Below are positions 11,148 through 20,987 of a DNA stretch of 64,000 nucleotides, in pieces. The translations under genes and the position numbers were made by a program. The stretch spans positions 2,956,501-3,020,500 of the forward strand of contig NZ_BPIM01000001.1 of assembly GCF_026004115.1 (NCBI RefSeq), in the 5' to 3' direction. How positions within the stretch are numbered: the stretch's first letter is position 1; every line of letters starts with the position of its first letter. Below the pieces are notes generated by a model. That model had not been told where the DNA came from. It saw only the letters and a list, made by a program, of their open reading frames with translations, and searched no databases. Source of the stretch: Meiothermus sp. (GTDB lineage: Bacteria; Deinococcota; Deinococci; Deinococcales; Thermaceae).

Positions 11148-11268
11148 ATCCGTGCGTGGGGATTTGGCGGCCCTGCGGTCTCGGGTCAAGTACAATTGAT
11201 GGGCATTATCCTGCAATAGACCTGTTTTAGTGAGACCCGGGCTCCGGCCCTGAATCCCCTTACGCTAG

Positions 11269-11823
<555 letters not shown>

Positions 11824-11826
11824 ACC

Positions 11827-13428
11827 GTGCAAACACATAAAAGCAGATATGGTAGTACCCTGGAGATTGGCCATATTATCGGTGGAGAGGAAGTCTTCGA
11901 TGGCAGGCAGCTCGAGCGCCACAACCCTGCCGACCGGGCCGACCTTACAGCGCGCTTTCCCGAAGCTTCCAAAGAAACTGTGCGAAAAGCTACGTTAGCG
12001 GCCCAAAAAGCTTTCCAGGAGTGGTCGCGCACGCCCGCCCCTGTTCGTGGTGGGGTTTTAATGAACCTGGCTAGTGTGCTGACCCGTGAAAAAGACACCC
12101 TGGTGCGGCTGATGGTGCGCGAGGTGGGTAAGACCTTCAAAGAGGCCGGTGGCGATGTGCAAGAGGCCATCGATACGGCCATCTTCTTTGCCTCGGAAGG
12201 GCGCAGGCTCTACGGCCAGACGGTGCCCAGCGAGATGAAGAACAAAGAACTTTTTACCTTCCGCAGGCCCATTGGCGTGGTGGGCATGATCACGGCAGGC
12301 AACTTTCCCATTGCAGTACCGTCCTGGAAGCTAATTCCGGCTATCCTGACCGGCAACACCGTGGTCTGGAAGCCCTCCGACGACTCTCCCGCACTTTCCT
12401 ATGTTTTTGTCAAGCTCTTCGAGGAAGCCGGACTGCCGCCTGGGGTTATCAATGTGGTGTTTGGCGAAGGCAAAGGATCTACGGGGCAGTGGCTGGTCGA
12501 ACTGATGGACGAGGGCTTGCTCAACAAATTCGCCTTCACCGGCAGTACGGCGGTGGGGCGCTGGATTGGGGAGGTGGCGGGCCGCAATCTTCTGCGCCCG
12601 ACACTGGAACTTGGCGGTAAAAACCCCCTGGTGGTGCTGCGTGACAGCGACCTCGAGCTAGCCGTGGAGGGGGCCTGGTGGAGCGCTTTTGCCACCGGCG
12701 GTCAACGCTGCACCAGCGCGGGCAACATTATTGTAGACGCGCCCATCTACGACGAGTTCAAAAAGCGCTTCCTAGAAAAGACTGAGGCGACGGTGGTGGG
12801 CAATCCCCTCGAGTTCCCCGAGGTGACCTATGGCCCCTTCATAAACACGCGCCTTTTTGAGCGTTGGATCGAACACTATTCCTGGGGTCGGGTGGATGGG
12901 GCCACACTCCTGTTTGGCAAGGCCCGTATTACCGGTTCCAACCCCTATCCCAGCTTCAAGGGCGACCCCGACGCTGGTACTTTTGGCTGGCCTACGGTAT
13001 GGGAGGCCCGGCCCGGCATGAAGCAGTTTGAGCAGGAGATCTTTGGCCCTACCATCAACCTGGTGCGGGTAGAAGGGCTGGACGAAGCCATCTGGGCCGC
13101 CAATGCCCACCCTTATGGCCTTTCCAGTGCGGTCTACACCAACCGCCGCGACTGGGCCTACCGCTTTAAAAATGAAATCAAGGCCGGTATGACCAGCATC
13201 AACAATTCCACCGTGGGCGCCGAGGCCCACCTGCCTTTTGGTGGGGTGAGGGCAAGTGGGAATGGAGCACGTGAAAGCGGTATCTGGGTCATCGAGGAAT
13301 ATACCTACTGGCAGGCCGTCAACGAAGAGTACTCGGGTAAACTCCAACTTGCCCAGATGGACACTGCCTATACCCAGCCCCAGGCCCCAACTGACTGGGC
13401 CAAGTTGCTGGAAGTTTTGGAAGAATAA
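11827..13428 (+). CDS. Aldehyde dehydrogenase with long C-terminal tail
   Basis: This 533-residue NAD(P)-dependent aldehyde dehydrogenase has the family motifs in order: PWKLIPAILTGNTVVWKPS (cofactor binding), FTGSTAVGR, general base Glu261 in LELGGKNP, and catalytic Cys295 in GGQRCTSAGN. The last about 30 residues extend past the usual family end. A Thermus aldehyde dehydrogenase of similar size is known to use a C-terminal arm near the active-site entrance, and this looks like its orthologue. The GTG start at 11827 follows AGAGGTG immediately after coaD. The substrate is not evident from sequence. Confidence 0.9.
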   Translation: MQTHKSRYGSTLEIGHIIGGEEVFDGRQLERHNPADRADLTARFPEASKETVRKATLAAQKAFQEWSRTPAPVRGGVLMNLASVLTREKDTLVRLMVREVGKTFKEAGGDVQEAIDTAIFFASEGRRLYGQTVPSEMKNKELFTFRRPIGVVGMITAGNFPIAVPSWKLIPAILTGNTVVWKPSDDSPALSYVFVKLFEEAGLPPGVINVVFGEGKGSTGQWLVELMDEGLLNKFAFTGSTAVGRWIGEVAGRNLLRPTLELGGKNPLVVLRDSDLELAVEGAWWSAFATGGQRCTSAGNIIVDAPIYDEFKKRFLEKTEATVVGNPLEFPEVTYGPFINTRLFERWIEHYSWGRVDGATLLFGKARITGSNPYPSFKGDPDAGTFGWPTVWEARPGMKQFEQEIFGPTINLVRVEGLDEAIWAANAHPYGLSSAVYTNRRDWAYRFKNEIKAGMTSINNSTVGAEAHLPFGGVRASGNGARESGIWVIEEYTYWQAVNEEYSGKLQLAQMDTAYTQPQAPTDWAKLLEVLEE

Positions 13429-13581
13429 GGGAGACATGCCTGCGAAGGCATCTAGTGGGTACTCAAGGTTTTGTTTTGAATCGGTGGTGGGAAAACACCA
13501 CTTGCCCACACTGCGCTAACTTTGTGAAACCCTAACCGACTGGCACCCTTCAAGGCGTAACATAAAACCGGAGGAATACCT

Positions 13582-14043
13582 ATGCGCAACTGGATTGCAC
13601 TGATGCTGGTAGGCGTTGCCCTCCTGGCGGCCTGTGGCCCTACGGTGCGGGCCGACCCTGGCGAGGTAGTCTACGATGTGGGTAGTGGTTTTCCCCTTGG
13701 AAGTGTTCAGGCTGTGGGGGCCGGACATCCGATTATCGTACGGCTATCCCAATCGGTGGCCTCCTACTATGCCCTGGAAGCCCGTCCGCTTCCAGGCTAT
13801 GGGCGCTGGGTACAGCGTTTGGGAACGGGTTCTACGGCCATATATGTCTCCCAACGGCTCAATGCCCAAGGACAACCGGAAGCAACCATCGAGATGCGCT
13901 GGACCTTTGCAGTTCGGGCCGATGGCTTTGGCGCAGTTCGCCTCGAGACCCTGGCCTCGGAAGCCATTGATGTGGGTTTGGTAGAGGGCCCGGCTTTTGC
14001 CCGGCTCGATCGTGAATTTCGCCGGGTGGCCAGCGCTCGGTAG
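13582..14043 (+). CDS. Small lipoprotein of unknown function
   Basis: This 153-residue protein has a lipoprotein signal MRNWIALMLVGVALLAAC (Cys18) and a strong GGAGG before the ATG. The mature part is predicted beta-rich (repeated short hydrophobic strands, for example HPIIVRLSQSVASYYALEARPLP). No family was recognised. It ends 11 bases from the convergent coxE stop. Confidence 0.7.
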   Translation: MRNWIALMLVGVALLAACGPTVRADPGEVVYDVGSGFPLGSVQAVGAGHPIIVRLSQSVASYYALEARPLPGYGRWVQRLGTGSTAIYVSQRLNAQGQPEATIEMRWTFAVRADGFGAVRLETLASEAIDVGLVEGPAFARLDREFRRVASAR

Positions 14044-14054
14044 GGGTGCTGGGC

Positions 14055-15275
14055 CTATTTGCGCAGTCGCAAGCGGTGGGTAAGTTGGGCGTATTCCTCG
14101 GGGGTGTGGGCAGCGCAGAACCGATCCAGGTAGGGGAGGGCGGTCTTCATGCAGTTGGCGTGGGGGTTGTAGCCTTCGCTCTTTAGCAAAGGGTTCAGCC
14201 AGATCAGGGCTGCGCTGCGCTGGTGTATCTGTCGCAGCGCATAGTCCAGTACTTCCGGTGCACCGGTGTCCAGGCCATCGCTGGCAATGATTACGATGCT
14301 GTCGCCCCGGATTAGGCCCCCGTACTTTTGCTCCAAATGGAGTAGGTTCTCCCCGATTTGGGTTCCACCCCCCCAGGCCTGACCCAACCGGCTGAGCCTA
14401 GGGCGTTCGGAAAAGCTTCCCGCTTTCTCGAGTTCAGGGGTAATGCGCTTCAGACCCGTTGAAAAGACAAATACCTCGACCCGGTTACAGCGCGTGCGCA
14501 GGGCAAAGGCAAATTGCAAGAGCCGGTCGGAGTAGGATTGCATCGAGCGGCTTCCGTCCAGCACAAACACAAAGCGAGGCTGGCGCTTGGGGTGGTGCTG
14601 CCAGGCGGGATAAAGCGGCTCACCCCCGGTGTGCAGGGCTTTTCTCAGGGTGCGTCGAAAGTGGAAACGAGTGCCCCTGGGTGTGCTAACCCAACGGCGG
14701 CTACGGCCCAGCCTGACCTGATTAACCAGTTGCGCCGCAGCATGGAGCATGGCATCCAGGTCTTGCTGGAGAATCTCAACCTCCGGGGTCTCGCTCCCTT
14801 GGGTACGGCTAAACATGGCCTTGAGCAGAGGGGCGGCCCAGTCGTCGGTATCGGCGTCTTCAGCCAACCTGGCTTTGCCCTGCGCCAGTGGGCTTCTTGG
14901 GTCTAGAAGGGTCTCGGAGGGGTTGTTGCGGGCAGGCTGGCTTTTCTGGCCGGTCTCGCCCTGGTTGCCGGGGCTTGCCTTGTGGGCATTGGGCTGGGCC
15001 TCGACTCGCTTGCGGCCGGGCAGAAAAAACTGGAAAAACAGGTCGTCAAAGACCCGTTCTTGCTCGAGGTTGCTACAAAAAACCAGTTTCAAAGCCAGCC
15101 TTACTTCCTGGAGGCTGCCCAGCTGAACGGCTTCTAGCGCCAGCAGGGCATCCGCTACTTCTCCAGGGCCAAGGTTGAACCGCTGGGTAGTGTGTCGCAG
15201 GTGTTCGGCAAAGGCAATCAGGTTCTCGGGCAGATTACCATACGGAAAACGCTGGGGTTCGATAGTGCTGGACAT
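14055..15275 (-). CDS. coxE: CoxE-like von Willebrand factor A domain protein
   Basis: This 406-residue protein has a C-terminal VWA domain with an intact metal-ion-dependent adhesion site: DGSRS (Asp240), the Thr in GGGTQIG, and SDGLD. CoxE works with the AAA+ ATPase CoxD in maturing the [CuSMoO2] centre of CO dehydrogenase in Oligotropha. The N-terminal half carries the family helix NLIAFAEHLRHTTQRF and a variable linker. It is the last gene of the cox operon, 72 bases after coxD. Confidence 0.88.
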   Translation of the reverse strand: MSSTIEPQRFPYGNLPENLIAFAEHLRHTTQRFNLGPGEVADALLALEAVQLGSLQEVRLALKLVFCSNLEQERVFDDLFFQFFLPGRKRVEAQPNAHKASPGNQGETGQKSQPARNNPSETLLDPRSPLAQGKARLAEDADTDDWAAPLLKAMFSRTQGSETPEVEILQQDLDAMLHAAAQLVNQVRLGRSRRWVSTPRGTRFHFRRTLRKALHTGGEPLYPAWQHHPKRQPRFVFVLDGSRSMQSYSDRLLQFAFALRTRCNRVEVFVFSTGLKRITPELEKAGSFSERPRLSRLGQAWGGGTQIGENLLHLEQKYGGLIRGDSIVIIASDGLDTGAPEVLDYALRQIHQRSAALIWLNPLLKSEGYNPHANCMKTALPYLDRFCAAHTPEEYAQLTHRLRLRK

Positions 15276-15347
15276 CGGTTTAACCTGATTTCAAGCTGCC
15301 AAACAGCTAGAAGGGCCTCTTTGATATACCACGTCATGCTCCCGGGC

Positions 15348-16244
15348 CTATGCCACCAGTTCGGCAATGCGCTTTTTGTGGGCCTCCACCAGGGTCAGGT
15401 CGTCCTTATCCTTTAGAATCACACCCCAGGTTTGCTCCAAAACCCCCATATCCAGCGCTTCCTGGTGCAACGATACAAGGGCCTCTGCCCAGTCCAGGCT
15501 CTCGGCCACGCCGGGGGCTTTGTTCAGGGGAAGTTCGCGCAGGTGCGCTACCACCGTGGCGATTTTCTGGGCCAACCGCACGTTGATACCCGGCAGCTTA
15601 GTGCAGATGATTTCGACTTCTTTCTCGAAGCTAGGGTAGTTTTGCCACAGGTACAAGCACCGCCGCCTCAGGGCATCTGACAACTCTCGAGTACGGTTAG
15701 AAGTAAGAATCACGTAGGGGCGGTGGGTGGCTTTTACGGTACCCAGCTCGGGGATGGTGACCTGAAACTCGGCCAGAAGCTCCAGCAAAAAAGCCTCAAA
15801 CTCTTCGTCGGTGCGGTCAATTTCGTCAATCAGGAGCACCGGAGGCTTGTCCTGCGAGATGGCCTCCAGCAACGGGCGCCGCAGCAGGTAGGCTTCGCTA
15901 AAAATCTCGGCCTCGCGCTGGGCTATGCTCGAGCCGCTGTTCTCGGTCAGGCGAATGTGCAGCATCTGCTTGGGATAGTTCCACTCGTAGAGGGCTTGAG
16001 CGGTGTCCAACCCTTCGTAACACTGCAAGCGAATAAGTCTGGTATTCAGCACCTCGGCCAGGGTTTTGGCTACCTGGGTTTTGCCGACCCCGGCAGGGCC
16101 TTCGACGAGCAAAGGTTTGCGCAGGGCCATTACCAACCGCAAGGCAGTGGCCATGGGCAGGTCGGCGATGTAGTTGCGCTCGTGTAAAACGGCCTGGATG
16201 CCCTCGACGGTGGTAAGCAGGGGGTTAATTTCGGCCTGGCTCAT
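15348..16244 (-). CDS. coxD: CoxD-like MoxR-family AAA+ ATPase
   Basis: This 298-residue MoxR-type ATPase has Walker A GPAGVGKT, Walker B LLIDEID, sensor-1 TSNRTRELSDALRRRC, and the YEWNYPKQ segment characteristic of CoxD-like members. In CO oxidisers CoxD acts as a membrane-associated chaperone introducing sulfur into the Mo-Cu centre. The start codon overlaps the stop of the XdhC-type gene by 4 bases (translational coupling). Confidence 0.93.
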   Translation of the reverse strand: MSQAEINPLLTTVEGIQAVLHERNYIADLPMATALRLVMALRKPLLVEGPAGVGKTQVAKTLAEVLNTRLIRLQCYEGLDTAQALYEWNYPKQMLHIRLTENSGSSIAQREAEIFSEAYLLRRPLLEAISQDKPPVLLIDEIDRTDEEFEAFLLELLAEFQVTIPELGTVKATHRPYVILTSNRTRELSDALRRRCLYLWQNYPSFEKEVEIICTKLPGINVRLAQKIATVVAHLRELPLNKAPGVAESLDWAEALVSLHQEALDMGVLEQTWGVILKDKDDLTLVEAHKKRIAELVA

Positions 16245-17371
16245 GCCCTGCCTTTCAGATATTTGTCGGGATTCTTGAGGAACTTGGCCCGGCAGTTGGG
16301 GCAGCTGAAGTAGTAGGTCTGGCCCTGGTATTCTGCGCTGACCGCTTTGGCGATTTCCAACAATTCGCCACTGGTTGGGTCTATGGCCGTTCCGGGCGGT
16401 AGGGGAGCGGGGGAGGGGGGAGCGGCCGACACCTCAGCCGCAACCGACACCACCTGCTGTATCTCCCTCATGACGCTTGGGTCGTTTTGGGGTGAGAAGG
16501 ACATGGGCTGGCTCGAGGTCTGGGTGCTGGCAGGAACTTTTTCCATTGCAACCCCAGCGCTATCGGCCCACTCCTTGCCGCTTTTGTGCAAGATAATTTC
16601 GGCCAGGATCGAGATGGCTACCTCGTCGCGCCCACGTCCGCCCAGGTCGAGTCCGGCGGGGTATTTGAGTCCTGACAAGGCGGTTTTGGGGACGCCCAGA
16701 ATCTCGAGGTTATCCAGCACCGTAGCGCCGCGCTTGCGGCTGGCGACGAGCCCCAGGTAGGCGGGATTGGGCATCCACCTGGCAATTAGGGCCAGTGCGT
16801 CTTCGTCGTAGTGTCCCTGCGAGGCCACCACGATGCTGGTTTTGGCAGGGTTCTGGTTGGGTAGCCAGCCCTCCAGCGCACGCCAGTCCAGCACCTGGAT
16901 GTCGGACTCGAGGCTCACCCCGGCCAGCTCTGGCATATCGCAGGCCAGCGTGACCCTGTAGTTCATCCGTGCCGCAATATGCGCTGTCGTGAGGGCGATT
17001 TGGGAGCCGCCCACTACCAGCAGGCTGGCCTTGGCAACGAGGGGTTCAATGTACACATCCACCGCGCCCTCGCTCGAGCAGGTCATGGGTATGATGACCT
17101 CTTCGGCGTGTTCCAACACCACCTTGGCGGCGGCTTCTGGAGTGATTTTGACCAGACGCGGCTTACCAAGCCGCAAGACCTCGAGGGCCTGCTTACGCAC
17201 AATTTCTCTGGAGCAAGATCCCCCCACATACCCCTCAAAGCGCCCATCCTCGAAGATCAGGGCTTTATCGCCGAGGTGGGAGGAAACTGGGGCCTGCCGC
17301 GAAACCACCGTGGCCAGGGCAAAAGTCTCGCCCTTGCGCCTTAGTTCAGCGATTTTGCTGAAGATGTCCAT
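16241..17371 (-). CDS. XdhC/CoxF-type molybdenum-cofactor maturation protein with C-terminal YHS domain
   Basis: This 376-residue protein combines an XdhC_CoxI N-terminal segment (residues 1-75, GYVGGSCSREIV), an XdhC Rossmann-like domain (LLVVGGSQIALTTAHIAARM and YLGLVASRKRG), and a proline/serine-rich linker of about 60 residues. The last 40 residues match the YHS metal-binding domain (DPTSGELLEIAKAVSAEYQG, then YYFSCPNCRAKFLKNPDKYL). XdhC proteins bind molybdopterin cofactor and help its sulfuration and insertion. It sits between coxG and coxD and is the only XdhC-type protein here, so it may do the work of CoxF and CoxI. Confidence 0.88.
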   Translation of the reverse strand: MDIFSKIAELRRKGETFALATVVSRQAPVSSHLGDKALIFEDGRFEGYVGGSCSREIVRKQALEVLRLGKPRLVKITPEAAAKVVLEHAEEVIIPMTCSSEGAVDVYIEPLVAKASLLVVGGSQIALTTAHIAARMNYRVTLACDMPELAGVSLESDIQVLDWRALEGWLPNQNPAKTSIVVASQGHYDEDALALIARWMPNPAYLGLVASRKRGATVLDNLEILGVPKTALSGLKYPAGLDLGGRGRDEVAISILAEIILHKSGKEWADSAGVAMEKVPASTQTSSQPMSFSPQNDPSVMREIQQVVSVAAEVSAAPPSPAPLPPGTAIDPTSGELLEIAKAVSAEYQGQTYYFSCPNCRAKFLKNPDKYLKGRA

Positions 17372-17477
17372 TTGCTTTACAGCGTAAAACGAGCAGGCTC
17401 AATGAAATCTTTCGCTGGCCACAAATGCGCCATTTTAGCTCAGATTTGTCCTGAGCCTGGCGTGTTGTGGAAAGCAG

Positions 17478-17927
17478 CTAAACTTCGCTCATTTTTTTGC
17501 TCATGTTGGCAAACACGGTCTCGATGAGCCGCTTGGCTTGGGCGTCGAGCACCCGTCCGCCCACTGTAGCTGCTGGCCCGCTGACGGTTGCTTGACCTTG
17601 CCAGTCCAGGAGGGTGGTTTGGTCATCTTGACCCAGGATGTCAGCACTGGCGGTCAGATCTACCGCACTGCCCAGGCCACCGCCACGAATACGTACCATC
17701 ACTTTATTTTCTTCGGGATGGGGGTCAAGTTCGATATTGAACTTGAAAGAACCCCGCACAGGCCCTACAGCTACGCCTACCGTAGCCACCATATTTCTTT
17801 CATCCTTGAACTCTACTGCCTTCAAGTCAGGCAAGCAGGAGGCGACTTTGTGGGGATCCTGGATAAAGCTCCAGACCTTCTCGGGATTGGCTTGAACATT
17901 CTCTTGACCGCTGTACTCCAGTTTCAT
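17478..17927 (-). CDS. coxG: CoxG, CO dehydrogenase subunit G (SRPBCC fold)
   Basis: This 149-residue protein has the CoxG family pattern: MKLEYSGQENVQANPEKVWSFI, CLPDLKAVEF, VGVAVGPVRGSFKFNIEL and a C-terminal ANMSKKM helix. CoxG is a START/SRPBCC-fold protein implicated in membrane attachment of CO dehydrogenase and, in mycobacteria, in quinone handling. It lies 95 bases after coxL, separated by an inverted repeat. Confidence 0.93.
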   Translation of the reverse strand: MKLEYSGQENVQANPEKVWSFIQDPHKVASCLPDLKAVEFKDERNMVATVGVAVGPVRGSFKFNIELDPHPEENKVMVRIRGGGLGSAVDLTASADILGQDDQTTLLDWQGQATVSGPAATVGGRVLDAQAKRLIETVFANMSKKMSEV

Positions 17928-17942
17928 ACGCTAACCTCGAGG

Positions 17943-18010
17943 ATAGCCTATAGCTGATAGCCAACGGCAAAACCAATCTGGGTCGCTATTAGCCATGAGC
18001 TATAGGCTAT
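17943..18010. repeat. 13-bp perfect inverted repeat between coxL and coxG
   Basis: ATAGCCTATAGCT (17943-17955) and AGCTATAGGCTAT (17998-18010) flank 42 bp. The arms are themselves made of CTATAGC-like heptads, and a related stem occurs after rpoC (37321-37344). In the mRNA it would form a stable stem that could protect the coxMSL part or limit readthrough into coxG. Confidence 0.7.
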
Positions 18011-18022
18011 TGACATTCCTCA

Positions 18023-20422
18023 CTAGAACGAATCCACCCCGGCCTGCCGCAGCACCTTCCACACCTTTTCGCGGGTGATGGGCATGTCAATGTGGCGCAC
18101 CCCCAGGTGGGCTAGTGCATCCACCACCGCATTCACAAAGGCAGCTGGGCTTCCGACCGTGGGTGACTCGCCCACGCCTTTGGCCCCGATGGGATGGTGG
18201 GGGCTGGGGGTGACGGTGTGGCCGGTCTCCCATTTGGGGGTCTCGAGCGCGGTGGGCAGCAGGTAGTCGGTAAAATTCGACGAGAGGTTGTTGCCCTGCT
18301 CGTCGAAAGCGATTTCCTGCATGAAAGCCATGGCAAAGCCTTCGGTCAGTCCGCCGTGTACCTGCCCCTCCACAATCATGGGGTTGATGATGGTGCCGCA
18401 GTCGTCAATGGCTACAAAGCGACGCACCTTGACCTCGCCGGTGCCCTTGTCTATGTCCACCACACAGATGTAGGCCCCGTGGGGGAAGGTCAGGTTGGGG
18501 GGGTCGTAGTAGTAGGTGGTCTCGAGGCCCGGCTCCATGCCAGGGGGCAGGTTGGTGTAGGCCGCAAAGGCCACCTCGTTCATAGTCACGCTCTTGCCTG
18601 GTACGCCCTTGACCACAAACTTCTTGTCCACCCACTCCACATCGCCCTCGCCCACCTCCAGCAGGTGCGCGGCAATCTTTTTAGCCTTCTCACGGATGCG
18701 CCTTGCGCCCAGCGCCATGGCGCCTCCTGCGGTGGGGGTGGAGCGGCTGGCATACGTACCCAGGCCGTAGGGGGCGGTGTCGGTATCGCCCTCTTCCACG
18801 ATGATTTTGTCCACATCCAGGCCCAGCTCCTCAGAGACAATCTGCGCCCAGGTGGTCTCGTGGCCCTGACCCTGGTGGCGGGTGCCGGCCCGCACGATGG
18901 CCGAGCCCGAGGGGTGAACCCGGATTTCAGCCCCGTCGAACATCTTGATGCCCAGGATGTCGAAGTCCTTGGAGGGCCCGGCGCCCACAATCTCAGTGAA
19001 GGTGGAGATGCCAATCCCCATCAGCTCGCCTCTGGCCCTTTTCTCGGCCTGTTCCTTGCGCAGCTCGGTGTAGCCAATGCGCTCGAGGGCGACCTTGAGG
19101 GTTTTCTCGTAGTCGCCCGAGTCGTAGGTCCAGCCCAGGGCCGAGGGGTAGGGGAACTGGGAAGGCTGGATGAAGTTTTTGAGGCGCAGCTCGGCGGGAT
19201 CCATCTTCAGCTCGTGGGCCAGCACGTCCATGCTGCGCTCAATCAAATAGCTGGCCTCGGTCACGCGGAAGGAGCAGCGGTAGGCCACCCCGCCCGGGGC
19301 CTTGTTGGTATAGACCGCATCCACCTCGGCGTAGGCTTTCTGGAAGTCGTAGGAGCCGGTACAGATGGAGAAGAGGCCCGCCGGATACTTGCTGGGGTCG
19401 GCAGCGGCGTCGAAGGCCCCGTGGTCGGCCAGGGTGTAGACCTTCATGGCCGTGACCTTGCCTTCCTTGGTTGCTCCAATCTCGATATCCATGTGGAAGT
19501 CGCGGGCAAAGCCGGTGGTGGTGAGGTTTTCTGTGCGGGTCTCGACCCATTTCACCGGCGCCCCCAGCACAATGCTGCCCACGATGGCGCACACGTAGCC
19601 GGGATAAACGGGTACCTTGTTGCCGAACCCACCCCCAATATCCGGCGAGATGACCCGGATGTTGTTTTCGGGAATGCCCGTCACCAGCGAGAGCACCGTG
19701 CGAATGGCGTGGGGAGCCTGGCTGGTCATGTAGACCGTGAGCCGCCCGGTGGCCTTGTTCATATCGCCGATGCAGCCACACGGCTCGAGGGGGGCCGGGT
19801 GGCTGCGGGGGTAGACCATGTGCTGCTTGATGCGGACTTCAGACTGGGCCAGGGCTTTTTCGGTCTCGTCTTTGGAGCCTACGTCCCAGGTCCAGATGTG
19901 GTTGTCGTGACGGCGGGGGCCATGCGCACCCGTCATATTGCCCTTGATATCCTCGCGCAAGACCGGGGCATCGGGGGCGGTGGCCTTGAAGGGGTCTACC
20001 ACCACCGGCAAGGGTTCGTACTCGACCTGTACGGCAGCGGCCCCGTCAGCGGCGGCCTGGCGGCTCTCGGCAAAGACCGCTGCGACTTCCTGGTACTGGT
20101 AGAGCACCTTACCATCGGCCAGCACCATCTGTTTGTCGCCAGCCAGGGTCGGTATCCAGGCCAGGCCAGCGCCGGCCAGCTCTTTGGAAGTGATGACCGC
20201 TTTGACACCTGGAATCTTGAGGGCTTCGGAGGCGTCAATGTTTAGAATCTTGGCGTGGGCATAGGGGCTATGCACAAGGGCCATGTGCAACATGCCGGGC
20301 AGGTTGATGTCGTCGAGGTAGTTACCCTTGCCCACGATGAAGCGCGGGTCTTCCTTGCGTTTAATGGCCTTGCCGAGCCCCTGGATACCCTTGGGCTCGA
20401 GGTTCGCGGATTCAACTGCCAT
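18023..20422 (-). CDS. coxL: Form I aerobic CO dehydrogenase large subunit CoxL
   Basis: This 799-residue molybdenum hydroxylase subunit oxidises CO to CO2 at a Mo-Cu centre. The signature AYRCSFR (residues 380-386) is present; its Cys383 is the copper ligand that separates true form I CODH from related form II and xanthine-dehydrogenase-like proteins, which have AYRGAGR. The C-terminal GVGESPTVGSPA carries the catalytic glutamate. Molybdopterin motifs GGGFGNK and GTRHQGQGH are intact. The start is set at the ATG at 20422 after AGGAG, not at the upstream in-frame start. Gene order M-S-L matches form I operons. Confidence 0.96.
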   Translation of the reverse strand: MAVESANLEPKGIQGLGKAIKRKEDPRFIVGKGNYLDDINLPGMLHMALVHSPYAHAKILNIDASEALKIPGVKAVITSKELAGAGLAWIPTLAGDKQMVLADGKVLYQYQEVAAVFAESRQAAADGAAAVQVEYEPLPVVVDPFKATAPDAPVLREDIKGNMTGAHGPRRHDNHIWTWDVGSKDETEKALAQSEVRIKQHMVYPRSHPAPLEPCGCIGDMNKATGRLTVYMTSQAPHAIRTVLSLVTGIPENNIRVISPDIGGGFGNKVPVYPGYVCAIVGSIVLGAPVKWVETRTENLTTTGFARDFHMDIEIGATKEGKVTAMKVYTLADHGAFDAAADPSKYPAGLFSICTGSYDFQKAYAEVDAVYTNKAPGGVAYRCSFRVTEASYLIERSMDVLAHELKMDPAELRLKNFIQPSQFPYPSALGWTYDSGDYEKTLKVALERIGYTELRKEQAEKRARGELMGIGISTFTEIVGAGPSKDFDILGIKMFDGAEIRVHPSGSAIVRAGTRHQGQGHETTWAQIVSEELGLDVDKIIVEEGDTDTAPYGLGTYASRSTPTAGGAMALGARRIREKAKKIAAHLLEVGEGDVEWVDKKFVVKGVPGKSVTMNEVAFAAYTNLPPGMEPGLETTYYYDPPNLTFPHGAYICVVDIDKGTGEVKVRRFVAIDDCGTIINPMIVEGQVHGGLTEGFAMAFMQEIAFDEQGNNLSSNFTDYLLPTALETPKWETGHTVTPSPHHPIGAKGVGESPTVGSPAAFVNAVVDALAHLGVRHIDMPITREKVWKVLRQAGVDSF

Positions 20423-20480
20423 TGGTGCTCCTTTCAGTTGCCTGGGTAGCAAAAGACCGATAAGTTATTGCTCGTTTTGT

Positions 20481-20969
20481 TTAGTCGTCTGCTGCTGCGC
20501 CTGCGGGTTGTTGCAACATCTGAGCAGCCTGTTGAACTGCTTTAACAATGTTCTGGTAGCCCGTGCAACGGCAGAGGTTGCCAGAGAGCCCAAAGCGAAT
20601 CTCTTCTTCTGTGGGGTTGGGGTTGTGTTGCAGTAAAACGTGGGCCGACATGATCATGCCGGGGGTGCAGTAGCCGCATTGCAAACCGTGCTGATCGTAA
20701 AAGGCTTGCTGAAGCGGGTGTAGCTTTCCACCCTGGGCCATGCCTTCAATGGTGGTGATTTCGTGGCCCTCGGCCATTACCGCAAACATGGTGCAGCTCT
20801 TAACCGCCGTTTTGCCGTCCAGCACCACCGTACACACCCCGCAAGACGAGCTATCGCAGCCGATGTGGGTGCCGGTAAGCCCTGCATCGCGGATGGCATG
20901 AACCAGCAGGGTGCGGGGTTCTACATTGAGCTTTTTTTCAACGCCATTGATTTTCAGGGTGATTTCCAT
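20481..20969 (-). CDS. coxS: CO dehydrogenase small (iron-sulfur) subunit CoxS
   Basis: This 162-residue subunit has two [2Fe-2S] clusters. The N-terminal plant-ferredoxin-type cluster uses [10 protein letters not shown]...C, and the C-terminal helical cluster uses CGYCTPG and NLCRCTGYQ. It carries electrons from the Mo centre of CoxL to FAD in CoxM. It lies 18 bases downstream of coxM and 58 bases upstream of coxL. Confidence 0.96.
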   Translation of the reverse strand: MEITLKINGVEKKLNVEPRTLLVHAIRDAGLTGTHIGCDSSSCGVCTVVLDGKTAVKSCTMFAVMAEGHEITTIEGMAQGGKLHPLQQAFYDQHGLQCGYCTPGMIMSAHVLLQHNPNPTEEEIRFGLSGNLCRCTGYQNIVKAVQQAAQMLQQPAGAAADD

Positions 20970-20987
20970 GGTTGCTCCCTTGGGTCA

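Noticed and set aside
14055-16244. coxD/coxE pair as part of a MoxR-VWA chaperone system unrelated to CODH
   Set aside because: They lie in one orientation with coxMSLG and XdhC, with a 4-base overlap between XdhC and coxD, so a role in CODH maturation is the better reading.
18194-20245. Long open frame (683 codons) on the plus strand opposite coxL
   Set aside because: It mirrors the codon bias of coxL on the other strand, has no recognisable domain or ribosome site, and coxL is a certain gene.
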